64,000 nucleotides of DNA from an uncultured Alphaproteobacteria bacterium (GTDB lineage: Bacteria; Pseudomonadota; Alphaproteobacteria; CAAGCB01; CAG-977). Shown here piece by piece: positions 7,976 to 16,003 of the stretch. The position numbers and the translations under genes are program-made. The stretch's first letter is position 1; each line of letters opens with the position of its first letter. The stretch spans positions 13,142 through 77,141 of the forward strand of contig CAKQWA010000010.1 in the NCBI GenBank assembly GCA_934277945.1. The letters are read 5' to 3'. The notes below the pieces were generated by a model. The model searched no databases, was not told the DNA's origin, and saw nothing but the letters and a program-made list of their open reading frames with translations.

Positions 7976-8800
7976 ATGGCGTCAAGTGTCACTTTTTTAG
8001 GTGTGCGGGGAAGTTATCCCTGCCCCGATCCCGATAAAATCGTTTACGGCGGCAACACCGCCTGCGTCGAAGTCCGCTTTGACGGCCACCTGATTTGCAT
8101 CGACGCCGGCACGGGCATCAAGGCGCTGCACCGAAAACTCTGCCTTGAACGGATTTACGATTTTCACACGTTCATTTCGCATCTGCATTGGGATCACGTC
8201 AGCGGACTGCCGACGTTTCTGGCAAGCCTCGACGGGCGTTTTTCCATGCACATTTACGCGGGACTGCAACCCGATCAGCCGCATCTGCGCGACGTTATGG
8301 CGGATTTGATGAAATCGCCGTTCTTCCCCGTTCCCGTGTCGACCGTGCGCGCGAAACTGTCCTACAACGACTTCACCCCCGGCAACGAATTCGTGCTTTT
8401 GAACGGCGCGATTCGCGTGCAGACGGCGGCGCTCAACCACCCGAACGGCGCGACGGGGTACGCTTTCACCTACAAGGGCAAAAGGGTCGCGTACATTTCC
8501 GACACCGAGCATTTCCCGCAAGAACCCGACCCGAACGTTTTGAAACTGATGCAGAACGCGGATTTGGCGATTTACGACGCGGCGTACACGAACGACGAAT
8601 ACGCGCGCTTCGCCGGCTGGGGACATTCGACGTGGGAAGTCGGGGTCGATTTGGCGCAAAGGGCGAAAGTCAAAAAACTGGCGTTGTTCCACCACGCGCC
8701 CGACCACAGCGATTCGTTTTTGGCGGATATTGAAAAAAGCGCCCGAAAGGTCTTTCCGAACGCTTTTGCCGCCAAAGAAAACACCACGATAATTTTATGA
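7976..8800 (+). CDS. Metallo-beta-lactamase-fold hydrolase
   Basis: A 274-residue soluble hydrolase of the MBL fold with two likely metals. Motif 1 is ISHLHWDHVSGLPTF (H-x-H-x-D-H), followed by NHPNGATGYAF with a metal His, the YISDTEH loop with the bridging Asp, and ALFHHAPDHSD for the last His. The opening VTFLGVRGSYPCP and YGGNTACVEV block match the phosphodiesterase/PqqB-like subgroup that includes cyclic-nucleotide and tRNA 3' processing relatives; the actual substrate is unknown. The ATG at 7976 is chosen because GGTGG stands five bases before it; a TTG four codons upstream is less likely. Its stop overlaps the end of the convergent membrane-protein gene by six bases. Confidence 0.85.
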   Translation: MASSVTFLGVRGSYPCPDPDKIVYGGNTACVEVRFDGHLICIDAGTGIKALHRKLCLERIYDFHTFISHLHWDHVSGLPTFLASLDGRFSMHIYAGLQPDQPHLRDVMADLMKSPFFPVPVSTVRAKLSYNDFTPGNEFVLLNGAIRVQTAALNHPNGATGYAFTYKGKRVAYISDTEHFPQEPDPNVLKLMQNADLAIYDAAYTNDEYARFAGWGHSTWEVGVDLAQRAKVKKLALFHHAPDHSDSFLADIEKSARKVFPNAFAAKENTTIIL

Positions 8801-9376
8801 TTTCTTTTTGGATTTTTTGTCCGAAGACGCGCGCTGTTCCTGAAATTCGATGCGCAAAGTGGCTTGCAGTTGGGACACGCCCGCGCCCAAAATGTTGAAC
8901 ACGGTGCAGCAGTTCCACAGATTGATTTGATACGGCTCCAAATGCTTGAACAATCCGCTGCCGACGACGGTGGCGACAATGGCGAACGAAATCATCATGT
9001 CGACCGCTTCGCCGATTTCTTCGCGCAGGGTGAAGCACCGCATTTTCGCGTTGATAATCGCCAGCGTGCAGACGGGCATATAGCGTTTGCCCCTGAAAAA
9101 CACGCCGAACAGGTTGATCAGATGCACGCACATATCCGCCCAGCCGAGAACGAAAAACAGCGAGCCCGCCACGCGCGCGACGGGGCTTTGCGGAAACATA
9201 TTCCAGATAATCAGTCCCGCGAAAATCTTGTATCCCACAAAAGGCAGTCCGACGATCAGTTCGGAACACAGAAACGACAGGTTTTTTTTCACATATTTCC
9301 AGCGGGGCGGATTTTTTTTCACCACTTCGACGACGGAGCCGACGCCGTCTTTGATTTTTTCTTTTATTTCTTCCAT
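8795..9376 (-). CDS. Multi-pass membrane protein of unknown function
   Basis: A 193-residue protein with a charged amphipathic N-terminus (MEEIKEKIKDGVGSVVEVVKKNPP), then about four hydrophobic helices: around residues 32-60, 67-92, 120-140 and 148-170. It ends in a Ser/Lys-rich tail (SSDKKSKKKS), which places the C-terminus on the cytoplasmic side. No family was recognised. The gene is convergent with the metallo-hydrolase and its stop codon (8795-8797) lies inside that gene's last codons. No operon partner is visible upstream. Confidence 0.65.
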   Translation of the reverse strand: MEEIKEKIKDGVGSVVEVVKKNPPRWKYVKKNLSFLCSELIVGLPFVGYKIFAGLIIWNMFPQSPVARVAGSLFFVLGWADMCVHLINLFGVFFRGKRYMPVCTLAIINAKMRCFTLREEIGEAVDMMISFAIVATVVGSGLFKHLEPYQINLWNCCTVFNILGAGVSQLQATLRIEFQEQRASSDKKSKKKS

Positions 9377-9495
9377 TTCACAATCCCTGTTGCCTGATAG
9401 GAAATATCATCTTAAAATATGTGATTTAACAGATTATTAAAACAAGCCTGTTTAAAATTGCGAAGACATCATTTCAAAGATTGCGCGGTGAATCA

Positions 9496-10236
9496 ATGAA
9501 TTTTTTCAAGTTTCTGTTTTCAAAGCCCGACGAATCGACCAACGACAAATTGGGGGCGTACCCCGAAAAAGTCCACGTCCGCGCCATGCCCGAACGCCGA
9601 TACCTGAAAACGTCGCGCTCCATGACGCTGCTGTCCGTCGGGCTGATTTGCTCGATGATCGTCCTGACGTTCGTCGTTTACCTGATTTCACCGCTTTTGC
9701 GCGCCGAACCGATGCTGCTGGCGATTGACAAACGCTTTTACAAACTGGAACCCGTCCAGCGCAGCGTCGTCGTCGCGAAAGCCAACGATATGCTTTTGGA
9801 AACGTACATTCAGGAATACATCAAACTGATGTACACCTGCGTTTCAGACATTGACGCCATGAACGAACGCTGGGGCGAAAACAGCCATTTTTACTGGTTC
9901 AGCGACCTTGCCATTTACACGAAATTCAGCGAAGGCAGGGAAAAGAAAATCCAGCAGATCATCAACGGGCTGACGGTTGAAGTCAAAATTCGCTTTGTTC
10001 AGCGCATCATCGGCTTGCTGTGGGTGTGCGAATTCGACACCATCGAACACCGTCCGGAAGACGAATACCCGACGCGCAAACGCTGGCGCGCCTATCTGGA
10101 AGTCGGCTACATTCCGCGCCCCTACCCCAACCACGACGAACGCATTAAAAACGCCATCAACTTCCGCGTTTTCAAGTTCTTTGTCGGCTCGCGCGGCATC
10201 CACGAAGACGACAAAAACGCGAAATTCATCGACTGA
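9496..10236 (+). CDS. VirB8-like type IV secretion protein (orphan)
   Basis: A 246-residue bitopic inner-membrane protein: a short cytoplasmic part of about 45 residues with MPERRYLKTSR, one membrane helix (LLSVGLICSMIVLTFVVYL) and a periplasmic domain of about 180 residues. This size and layout match VirB8, the periplasmic assembly factor of type IV secretion systems. Family-like points are LLETYIQEYIKLMYTCV in the first periplasmic helix, the long YLEVGYIP strand and the INFRVFKFFV strand near the end, where VirB8 usually has NPFGF-V. The ATG at 9496 is preferred over TTG at 9481. No other secretion genes are present in the window, so it is either an orphan or part of a dispersed system. 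Similarity is by layout and is not certain. Confidence 0.55.
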   Translation: MNFFKFLFSKPDESTNDKLGAYPEKVHVRAMPERRYLKTSRSMTLLSVGLICSMIVLTFVVYLISPLLRAEPMLLAIDKRFYKLEPVQRSVVVAKANDMLLETYIQEYIKLMYTCVSDIDAMNERWGENSHFYWFSDLAIYTKFSEGREKKIQQIINGLTVEVKIRFVQRIIGLLWVCEFDTIEHRPEDEYPTRKRWRAYLEVGYIPRPYPNHDERIKNAINFRVFKFFVGSRGIHEDDKNAKFID

Positions 10237-12054
10237 TCACTTTTTGGCGGCTTCTTCGGCTTTCAGATTCAATTCCAGCCATTCGGTTTCCTTGCCGTCC
10301 AACTGTTGCCGGCTTTGTTCGAGCAAAGCCGCCGTCTGCGCGAATTTTTCCGGATTCGCCGCGTAAAGCCCCGCGTCGTTCAGCGTTTCCTCCAAGCGTA
10401 TGATGTCGCTTTCCAAAGCGTCGATTTCGGCGGGAAGCATCTCCAAACGGCGTTTTTCGTTGTACGACAGGCGCGCGGGCTTGGCGGCGGACGGCGCGCG
10501 GACAGGCTCTGTCTTTTTGGCGGATTGTTGGGCTTTTTGAGCCTTTTCTTCCTCGCTTTGACGGATTTTTTTCAAAACGTCGGAACACGCACCGACATAT
10601 TCCGTCACACTGCCGTCGCCTTTCATGTAAAGCAGGGACGTCGCGGTGTTGTCCAGAAATTCGCGGTCGTGGCTGACAATCAAAACCGTGCCTTTGTACG
10701 AATCCAGCAGTTGTTCCAGCAAATCCAGCGTGTCGGTGTCCAAATCGTTCGTCGGTTCGTCCAGCACCAGAAAATTCGACGGCTTTGTCAGCAAAACCGC
10801 CAGAATCAGACGGTTTTTCTCGCCGCCGGACAGCGACGACACGGGCATATTCGCCGCCGCCTCGTCAAACAGGAAGTCGCGCATATAGGTAAAGACGTGG
10901 CGCGCTTCGCCGTTGACAAAGACGTGATCGTTGCCGTCGGGACACAGCGTCTGGCGGATTGTTTTCGTCAAATCGAGCGACGCGCGATTCTGGTCGAAGC
11001 AGATTTCCTGCAACGTTTTGGAAATCGTCAGACTGCCGCCGTCCGCTTCCAGCCGTCCGGTCAGCAGTTTTATCAGAGTCGTCTTGCCCGCCCCGTTTTT
11101 GCCGATGACGCCGATACGGTCGCCGCGCATGATTCTGATTGAAAAATCTTTCACAACCGGACGACCGTCAAACGATTTTGAAACGTTTTTGGCTTGAATA
11201 ATCAACTTCGTGCGAATGTCCGCTTCGCTTGCCGTCATGGAAACGGACCCTTGCGGCTTTAAGAAATTTTTGCGTTCTTCGCGCAGGGCGATCAGCCGGC
11301 GCAAGCGTCCCTGATTGCGTTTGCGGCGCGCGGTCACGCCTTTGTGCAGCCATTGCGTTTCCGTTTCGATTTTCTTGTTCAGGCGGTATTGCTCGGTTTC
11401 GGCGGCGCGCAACAGTTCTTCGCACCAATCGTCGAAATTTTCAAACCCCTTGTCCGAAAAATGCGTCAAGCCGCGATCCAGCCACACCATTTCCCGCGAC
11501 GTGTGCTTTAAAAACGCGCGGTCGTGGCTGACGATGACGGCGGCTCCCCTGAATTTTTCAAGATATTCCTCCAATTTTTCAATCGTGAAAACATCCAGAT
11601 GATTCGTCGGCTCGTCCAGTAAAACGATGTCCGGATCGCCGATGAACGCGCGCGCCAAAGCCGCTTTTTTGCGTTCGCCGCCCGACGCGGTCGCGGGGTC
11701 GAGAGTGCCGTTCACGTCAAACAAGCCGATGAATTTGTCGACAAGGTACGCGTCCGCCCCGTCCGCTTCGCCGGAAGCGACAACGTCGCGCAGAGTCGCG
11801 AATCCGGTGAAATCGTCGTCCTGCGGCATATAGGCGATTTTCAAATTCGGCTTGACGAACGTTTCGGCTTCGTCCGGCGCGACCAGACCGGCGACGACTT
11901 TCAACAACGTCGATTTGCCCGCCCCGTTGCGCCCGATCAGGCAAATGCGGTCGTTTTTGCCGATATACAAGTCCAGCCCGTCGAACAGGCGTTTCGCGCC
12001 GAAGCCCAGACAGGCGTTTCTTAACGTGTATACGGGCGCTTGCGCTTGTGCCAT
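10237..12054 (-). CDS. uup: ABC-F family ATPase (Uup-like)
   Basis: A cytoplasmic protein of 605 residues with two ABC ATPase domains and no membrane part. Walker A loops are GRNGAGKSTLL (about residue 40) and GKNGAGKTTLI (about residue 320). Signature motifs are ASGGERKKAALARA and LSGGEKNRLILAV, and both Walker B regions have LDEPTNHLD or LDEPTNDLD. The linker between domains is Arg/Lys rich (WLHKGVTARRKRNQGRLRRL), a feature of the Uup group. The C-terminal 80 residues are a coiled coil (RRLEMLPAEIDALESDIIRLEETL), the DNA/ribosome-binding tail of Uup. Family roles are ribosome rescue and limiting transposon excision. Its 3' end abuts the VirB8-like gene with no gap. Confidence 0.9.
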   Translation of the reverse strand: MAQAQAPVYTLRNACLGFGAKRLFDGLDLYIGKNDRICLIGRNGAGKSTLLKVVAGLVAPDEAETFVKPNLKIAYMPQDDDFTGFATLRDVVASGEADGADAYLVDKFIGLFDVNGTLDPATASGGERKKAALARAFIGDPDIVLLDEPTNHLDVFTIEKLEEYLEKFRGAAVIVSHDRAFLKHTSREMVWLDRGLTHFSDKGFENFDDWCEELLRAAETEQYRLNKKIETETQWLHKGVTARRKRNQGRLRRLIALREERKNFLKPQGSVSMTASEADIRTKLIIQAKNVSKSFDGRPVVKDFSIRIMRGDRIGVIGKNGAGKTTLIKLLTGRLEADGGSLTISKTLQEICFDQNRASLDLTKTIRQTLCPDGNDHVFVNGEARHVFTYMRDFLFDEAAANMPVSSLSGGEKNRLILAVLLTKPSNFLVLDEPTNDLDTDTLDLLEQLLDSYKGTVLIVSHDREFLDNTATSLLYMKGDGSVTEYVGACSDVLKKIRQSEEEKAQKAQQSAKKTEPVRAPSAAKPARLSYNEKRRLEMLPAEIDALESDIIRLEETLNDAGLYAANPEKFAQTAALLEQSRQQLDGKETEWLELNLKAEEAAKK

Positions 12055-12153
12055 TTTATCCTCCGCGGCGAATCCCGCCTTTTCAAAAACGAAAATGTGT
12101 TGTACTTTGTAACAAATCGCATCGCTTTTGTATATCGAAAAGGACGGAAAATC

Positions 12154-12588
12154 ATGCTGGTCAAATGCAAAAAATGCCGCAAGGAAATCGATTCAAACAC
12201 GCCCGTCTGTCCGTACTGCCAAACCAAAAGCCCCGCCGCAAAGCCCAAATCGGGCTGTCTGATTTTCCTGCTTGCCGTTTTGGTCGCGGGATTGTGGTTT
12301 TTGAACGAGGAACGCCCCTACTACGTCGACCGCGACAAAGCGAACTACCGCGCCGCACCCAAAGGCGACATTCTGGGCTACATGAAGCGCGGCACGCCCG
12401 TCCGGTGCCTTAAAGTCGAAAACGGCTGGTGCGAAACGAAAAAGGACGCGCGCACCGTTTATTTCCCCATGAAAGTCCTGACAAAGAAAAATCCGGCGAA
12501 AGCGCCCGATTTGACAACGTTGCCCGCTTTGTCGAAACAGCCGGAAAAATCCGAAAAAAGTACCGGAAATCAGGCAAAAAACAAATAA
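12154..12588 (+). CDS. Zinc-ribbon membrane protein with an SH3-like domain
   Basis: A 144-residue protein. The first 25 residues are a zinc ribbon (CKKCRKEI...CPYCQT, four cysteines), then one membrane helix (SGCLIFLLAVLVAGLWFL), then a small periplasmic part in which YRAAPKGDILGYMKRGTPVRCLKVENGWCET reads like a bacterial SH3 (SH3_3-type) domain that may bind peptidoglycan. The tail is Pro/Lys/Ser rich and disordered. The ATG at 12154 is chosen because AAGGACGG precedes it at a suitable distance. It is divergent from the ABC-F gene and followed by the GNAT gene. No specific function is known. Confidence 0.7.
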   Translation: MLVKCKKCRKEIDSNTPVCPYCQTKSPAAKPKSGCLIFLLAVLVAGLWFLNEERPYYVDRDKANYRAAPKGDILGYMKRGTPVRCLKVENGWCETKKDARTVYFPMKVLTKKNPAKAPDLTTLPALSKQPEKSEKSTGNQAKNK

Positions 12589-12666
12589 AACCGTTCCGCG
12601 CGGCTTGACCTTTTGAAAGACGGTGTGCTACCTTTGTCGACACAATCATCACAAAGGAGATAAAAA

Positions 12667-13152
12667 ATGCTTTTCCGTCGGGAAATTTTCAAAAACGACG
12701 TCCCCGTCATCCGCGCCATTCTCGCTTCGACAGGATTTTTCGACGCCGCGCCCGATGAAATCGATTCCGCCGAAGCGTTGGCGCACGAAGCGCTGACCAA
12801 AGGCAATTCGACGGAAAATTATTCGTTCATCTTCTTGGAACAAGACGGCGAAACGCTCGGCTTTTCGTGCTTCGGACGCGCGCCGTGCGCCCTGTCGTCG
12901 TACGAAATCTACTGGCTGGCGGTGCATAACGATCATCGCGGCAAAGGCTTGGGCAAACTGATTTTGAACGAAGTGTTGGGCATCGTCAAAAACGCGGGCG
13001 CGACAAAACTGATTTTAAAAACGGCGGGACGCGATTTGTATATCCCGACGCAGAAATTCTATCAGTCCTACGGCTTTAAGGAAGAAGCGCGCCTGAAAAA
13101 TTTTTACGCCATGGGCGACGACTGCCTGATTTATTCCATGGATTTCGCATAA
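12667..13152 (+). CDS. GNAT family N-acetyltransferase
   Basis: A 161-residue acetyl-CoA-dependent acyltransferase. The acetyl-CoA-binding loop is NDHRGKGLGKLIL (R/Q-x-x-G-x-G/A motif), preceded by the strand YEIYWLAVHND. After it come LILKTAGRD and FYQSYGFKEEARLKNFYAMGDD, the usual last strand and helix of the fold. It begins right after a strong ribosome site (AAAGGAG, 12653-12659). Substrate is unknown; the YWLAV block is seen in GNAT proteins near ATP-grasp enzymes, but no such gene is near here. A second GNAT gene follows on the opposite strand. Confidence 0.85.
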   Translation: MLFRREIFKNDVPVIRAILASTGFFDAAPDEIDSAEALAHEALTKGNSTENYSFIFLEQDGETLGFSCFGRAPCALSSYEIYWLAVHNDHRGKGLGKLILNEVLGIVKNAGATKLILKTAGRDLYIPTQKFYQSYGFKEEARLKNFYAMGDDCLIYSMDFA

Positions 13153-13204
13153 CCGGAAAACGTCAGCCGGCGGCAATTCCGTCAACGTTTTTTGAAACGA
13201 TTTT

Positions 13205-13753
13205 TTAAAACTCACCGGCGGGCATTTGCGCGGCGGGGACGGGTTCGCGCGGCGGCGCGGCATATGCGCCGATTTGCTTTTCAAAGTATTCGATGTCGTG
13301 CCATTTCCCGCCTTTGAATCCGACATTGCGAAACACGCCGACGGAGCGAAATCCCGTCTTTAAGTGCATATTTTTGCTTTTGACGTTTTCGCCCGTAACC
13401 GCGCTGTACAGATTGACGACGCCCTGCCACGCCGGAACGTCCGTCACAATCGCGCTTAAAACGCGCCCGATTCCTCTTAACGCGTGATTTTTATCGACGT
13501 ACACGGACAACTCGGCGTCCCAAGCGTACGCCGCCCGTTCGTGATAGCGGTGCGCGTAGGCGTATCCGGCAATCCGCCCGTCCAATTCGCACACCGGATA
13601 CGGATAAAACGCGCCGATGCCCGCCATGCGCCGCCTGAATTCGTCCGGAGACGGCGCAACGTATTCAAAAGAAATCGGCAAAGAAATGTACTGCGCGTAA
13701 ATTTCAGACAAAGCAGCCGCGTCGTCAAGAGCGGCAAAGCGAATTTTCATCAT
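13205..13753 (-). CDS. GNAT acetyltransferase, phosphinothricin acetyltransferase-like
   Basis: A 182-residue protein. The N-terminal MKIRFAALDDAAALSEIYAQYI block and the SFEY segment, AGYAYAHRYHERAAYAWDAELSVYV, then NHALRGIGRVL and the ending GFRSVGVFRNVGFKGGKWHDIEYF are the standard order of the Pat/Bar subgroup. Those enzymes acetylate phosphinothricin, methionine sulfoximine or related amino acids. The acetyl-CoA loop here is KNHALRGIGR, matching R-G-x-G-R-x-L. The last 20 residues are Pro/Ala rich. It is convergent with the other GNAT gene. It lies at the left border of the integrated element, so it is chromosomal, and its substrate is not proven. Confidence 0.8.
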   Translation of the reverse strand: MMKIRFAALDDAAALSEIYAQYISLPISFEYVAPSPDEFRRRMAGIGAFYPYPVCELDGRIAGYAYAHRYHERAAYAWDAELSVYVDKNHALRGIGRVLSAIVTDVPAWQGVVNLYSAVTGENVKSKNMHLKTGFRSVGVFRNVGFKGGKWHDIEYFEKQIGAYAAPPREPVPAAQMPAGEF

Positions 13754-13861
13754 CCCGTCAAACCTCGAAAGCCAAAAAACTCCGGATAAAAACGCACAAA
13801 AAAACTTTGGCGCGCGCCCTCTTACCGCCGGAGCGTTCCGCCCCTTGCGCGTCCGAATATA

Positions 13862-13888
13862 AAAAAACCTCCCGAACGGGAGGATTTT
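13862..13888 (-). terminator. Original tRNA-Leu terminator, now separated from the gene
   Basis: CCTCCCG and CGGGAGG form a stem flanked by A-runs and T-runs on both sides. On the minus strand it lies directly 3' of the left 48-bp repeat, where the tRNA-Leu 3' end would have been before integration. Confidence 0.6.
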
Positions 13889-13900
13889 TTAAGTGGTGCC

Positions 13901-13948
13901 CTGGCCGGAATCGAACCAGCACGCCCAAAAGGACAACAGATTTTGAGT
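13901..13948. repeat. Left attachment-site repeat
   Basis: A 48-bp copy of the 3' part of tRNA-Leu(CAA), identical to 26630-26677. It covers the T-arm, variable arm and anticodon-loop region. Immediately outside, the left side reads TGGTGCC before the repeat while the right side has one extra C. Confidence 0.9.
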
Positions 13949-14079
13949 TAAAGCTTTGAACTTTTCACCATTGTTTACGGACATTCTTTGTAATTCATAT
14001 TCTATAATGAAATCAAAGACTTATTTGATTGTCACCGTTTTTCGTAATTAAAATCTTTCCATCACGATTGATGTTAAAA

Positions 14080-14100
14080 GTTGCAAAGAGGTTGCAACGG
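14080..14100. repeat. Subterminal repeat, left copy
   Basis: A 21-bp direct repeat, identical at 26520-26540 near the other end. It contains GTTGCAA twice, separated by AGAG, and looks like an arm-type integrase or excisionase binding site. The integrase start codon lies 13 bases downstream, so binding could also regulate the integrase. Confidence 0.55.
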
Positions 14101-14112
14101 AAGAGAGGAATT

Positions 14113-15279
14113 ATGAAAGCGAATTTTACGGAAAAGCTCATTCGGGAGTTGAAACCCGACGAAACGAAGAACTGGTTTGAAATAACGGACGCCAAGTGTT
14201 CGTATCTGCATTGCCGGATCGGACGGACGGGGTGCAAAAGCTATATGCTTGTAAAGAAGATTGACGGGCGTTGCGTTCGCGTCACGATTGGCAAGGCAAG
14301 TGAAATCAGCGTGGATTTTGCGCGGAAAAAGGCGTTCGAGCTATTGGAAAAAATCAGGAACGGCATAAATCCGAACAATGAAAAGCAACAGCTTTGCAAA
14401 GAAACAACTTTCGAGGAATTGTTCGAAGAATATATGGAACGCCACGCCAACCGCCATTCTTCGCCGGGGCATATTAAAAACACTTTGAACATTAACAAGT
14501 GTCGGTTTGCGCGGTGGAAGAACAAAAAGATTTCCTCGCTGACGATGAGAGAAATAGAGCAATGGTTTTATGCCGTCCGCGACAGCAGCGGTGTTTTTGC
14601 GGCAAATCAGGCTTTGACTTTGTTGCGCCATATTTACAGCAAAGCGATACAATGGGGGTGGGAAGGACGCAACCCGACCGCCGGCATCAAAAAGTTCCAC
14701 GTCGAAGCCCGAGACCGCTTTCTTGCCCCCGATGAAATCCAACGGCTGTTTTCGGCATTGGACGAAGAACCCGATCCGGTTTACAGAACATTCTTTTATA
14801 CTTTGATGTTTACGGGACAGAGGAGGAGAAACGTTCTTTCGATGCGCTGGGAGGACATAGACTTTACAACGGACGTCTGGTTTATTCCGAAAACGAAGAA
14901 CGGGACTTCGTTGCGCGTTTCCCTTGTCGGTCAGCTTGTTTTAATGCTGAAAGAATTGAAATTGCAATCCGGCGGCAATCCGTGGGTGTTTCCCCGTCCT
15001 TTGAATCCGAAAGAACATCTGACCGAGCCGAGAAAAGTCTGGGACAGAATCAAAGAACGCGCCCGACTTTCAAATCTGCGTATGCACGATTTAAGACGGA
15101 CGGTCGCAAGCTATGAATGTATGGGTGGCGTAAATTTATCCGTTGTATCAAAGACGCTGAACCATAAAACGCTTTCGGCGACGCAGGTTTATGCGCGGGT
15201 GGACACGTCGGCTGTCGCTCAAGCGTTGCAAAGCACGGTTGATACGTTTGAAAGCTTCCGCAAATACGGTCAAAGCTGA
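14113..15279 (+). CDS. int: Tyrosine-type site-specific integrase (P4 family)
   Basis: Catalyses integration and excision between the tRNA-Leu att sites. The 388-residue protein begins with an arm-binding (DUF4102-like) domain (FTEKLIRELKPDETKNWFEITDAK), then a SAM-like core-binding domain (TFEELFEEYMERH...SPGHIKNTL), then the catalytic domain. Catalytic residues in order: Arg in FTGQRRRNVLSMRW, Lys in PKTKNG, His-x-x-Arg in MHDLRRT, His in LNHK, and the Tyr nucleophile in TQVYARV. The ATG at 14113 follows GAGAGGAA. It lies beside the left att site, a normal position. Family is secure. Confidence 0.93.
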   Translation: MKANFTEKLIRELKPDETKNWFEITDAKCSYLHCRIGRTGCKSYMLVKKIDGRCVRVTIGKASEISVDFARKKAFELLEKIRNGINPNNEKQQLCKETTFEELFEEYMERHANRHSSPGHIKNTLNINKCRFARWKNKKISSLTMREIEQWFYAVRDSSGVFAANQALTLLRHIYSKAIQWGWEGRNPTAGIKKFHVEARDRFLAPDEIQRLFSALDEEPDPVYRTFFYTLMFTGQRRRNVLSMRWEDIDFTTDVWFIPKTKNGTSLRVSLVGQLVLMLKELKLQSGGNPWVFPRPLNPKEHLTEPRKVWDRIKERARLSNLRMHDLRRTVASYECMGGVNLSVVSKTLNHKTLSATQVYARVDTSAVAQALQSTVDTFESFRKYGQS

Positions 15280-15348
15280 TTTTTTTCCGTCCGGTAATGA
15301 TAATCAATCACAATCATATATGGGGGATATTGCAAAGGGAGTGTTGAT

Positions 15349-15375
15349 ATGTTTAGATTGATAACAGCTTTTTAG
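15349..15375 (+). CDS. Possible 8-residue leader peptide
   Basis: ATG-to-TAG frame encoding MFRLITAF, with AAAGGGA about eight bases before it. It lies in the 220-base gap between the integrase and the AlpA-like gene. The good ribosome site is the only support. It could be a leader peptide or chance. Confidence 0.2.
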   Translation: MFRLITAF

Positions 15376-15498
15376 CACAGACCGGTATTTACCGAGCCTG
15401 CACACAATTCAATCGAAACCGACATCATTTATTTGATGAAGGACGTGTGCGCCGGTGTTCCTGTGTGTTCAAGCCTTCGTCAAAGAAAGGAGGAACAC

Positions 15499-15717
15499 AT
15501 GGAACGAACCTGTAGAGAAGCCTGCAACATATCCCCCGCCGGATTGATGACACCGCGTGACGCCGCCGTTTACATCGGCGTCAAGATCAACACGCTTGCC
15601 GTCTGGCGTATGACGAACAGATACGGCTTGCGTTATTTGAAACTCGGCAAGGCGATCCGTTATCGCAAAGACGACCTCGACGAATGGCTGGCGTCGAAAG
15701 CGGCGGACAAGGGGTGA
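15499..15717 (+). CDS. AlpA/excisionase-like helix-turn-helix protein
   Basis: A 72-residue DNA-binding protein. PRDAAVYIGVKINTLAVWRMTNRYGLRYLKLGKAIRYRKDDLDEWL is the winged helix-turn-helix of the MerR-like excisionase (HTH_17/AlpA) group: helix-turn-helix, a wing (KLGKAIRY) and a last helix (DDLDEWL). Such small proteins help excision (Xis) or activate the integrase promoter. The ATG at 15499 is fixed by AAAGGAGGAA upstream, one of the strongest ribosome sites in the window. It lies between integrase and relaxase, consistent with an excision/transfer control role. Confidence 0.75.
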   Translation: MERTCREACNISPAGLMTPRDAAVYIGVKINTLAVWRMTNRYGLRYLKLGKAIRYRKDDLDEWLASKAADKG

Positions 15718-15723
15718 TCCAAG

Positions 15724-15764
15724 AGGGGCGAAGTCCCTTTGGCAAGGGCGCAAAAGTTTTGCGC
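15724..15764. other. Candidate origin of transfer (oriT), first hairpin cluster
   Basis: A 17-base palindrome, GCGCAAAAGTTTTGCGC (15748-15764), directly follows CCCTT/AAGGG inverted repeats (15735-15748). On the minus strand TGCGCCCTTG recalls the nick-site core of IncQ-type origins, but the relaxase here is MobV-like, whose known origins look different. Location just upstream of the relaxase gene supports the idea; the exact nick is not known. Confidence 0.4.
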
Positions 15765-15785
15765 TAACTTGCTATCGCATTTTTA

Positions 15786-15857
15786 CAAATCCGATGGTGA
15801 AGCGACGCTTCACGGCAGACGCTCCCGACAACAGAGGGGGCGTTTGCTCCGGATTTG
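15786..15857. other. Three-way-junction structure in the transfer region
   Basis: CAAATCCG (15786-15793) pairs with CGGATTTG (15850-15857). Inside, GTGAAGCG (15797-15804) pairs with CGCTTCAC (15806-15813), and ACGCTCCC pairs with GGGGGCGT just before position 15843. Two hairpins are thus enclosed by one outer stem. It lies in the 286-base gap between the AlpA-like and relaxase genes and could be part of oriT or a structured leader RNA. Confidence 0.5.
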
Positions 15858-16003
15858 AAAAATAGCAGATAGAAGAGAAAAGCCCCGAACACGGAACAAC
15901 TCTTTCTTGAATTACGAACAAAGGGGACACCCGTTCAAAAACGCCGCAGGACGAAGCGTCAACAGAAGCGGCCGGACGGACGGCGCAAGGGGGAAAAACG
16001 GAT

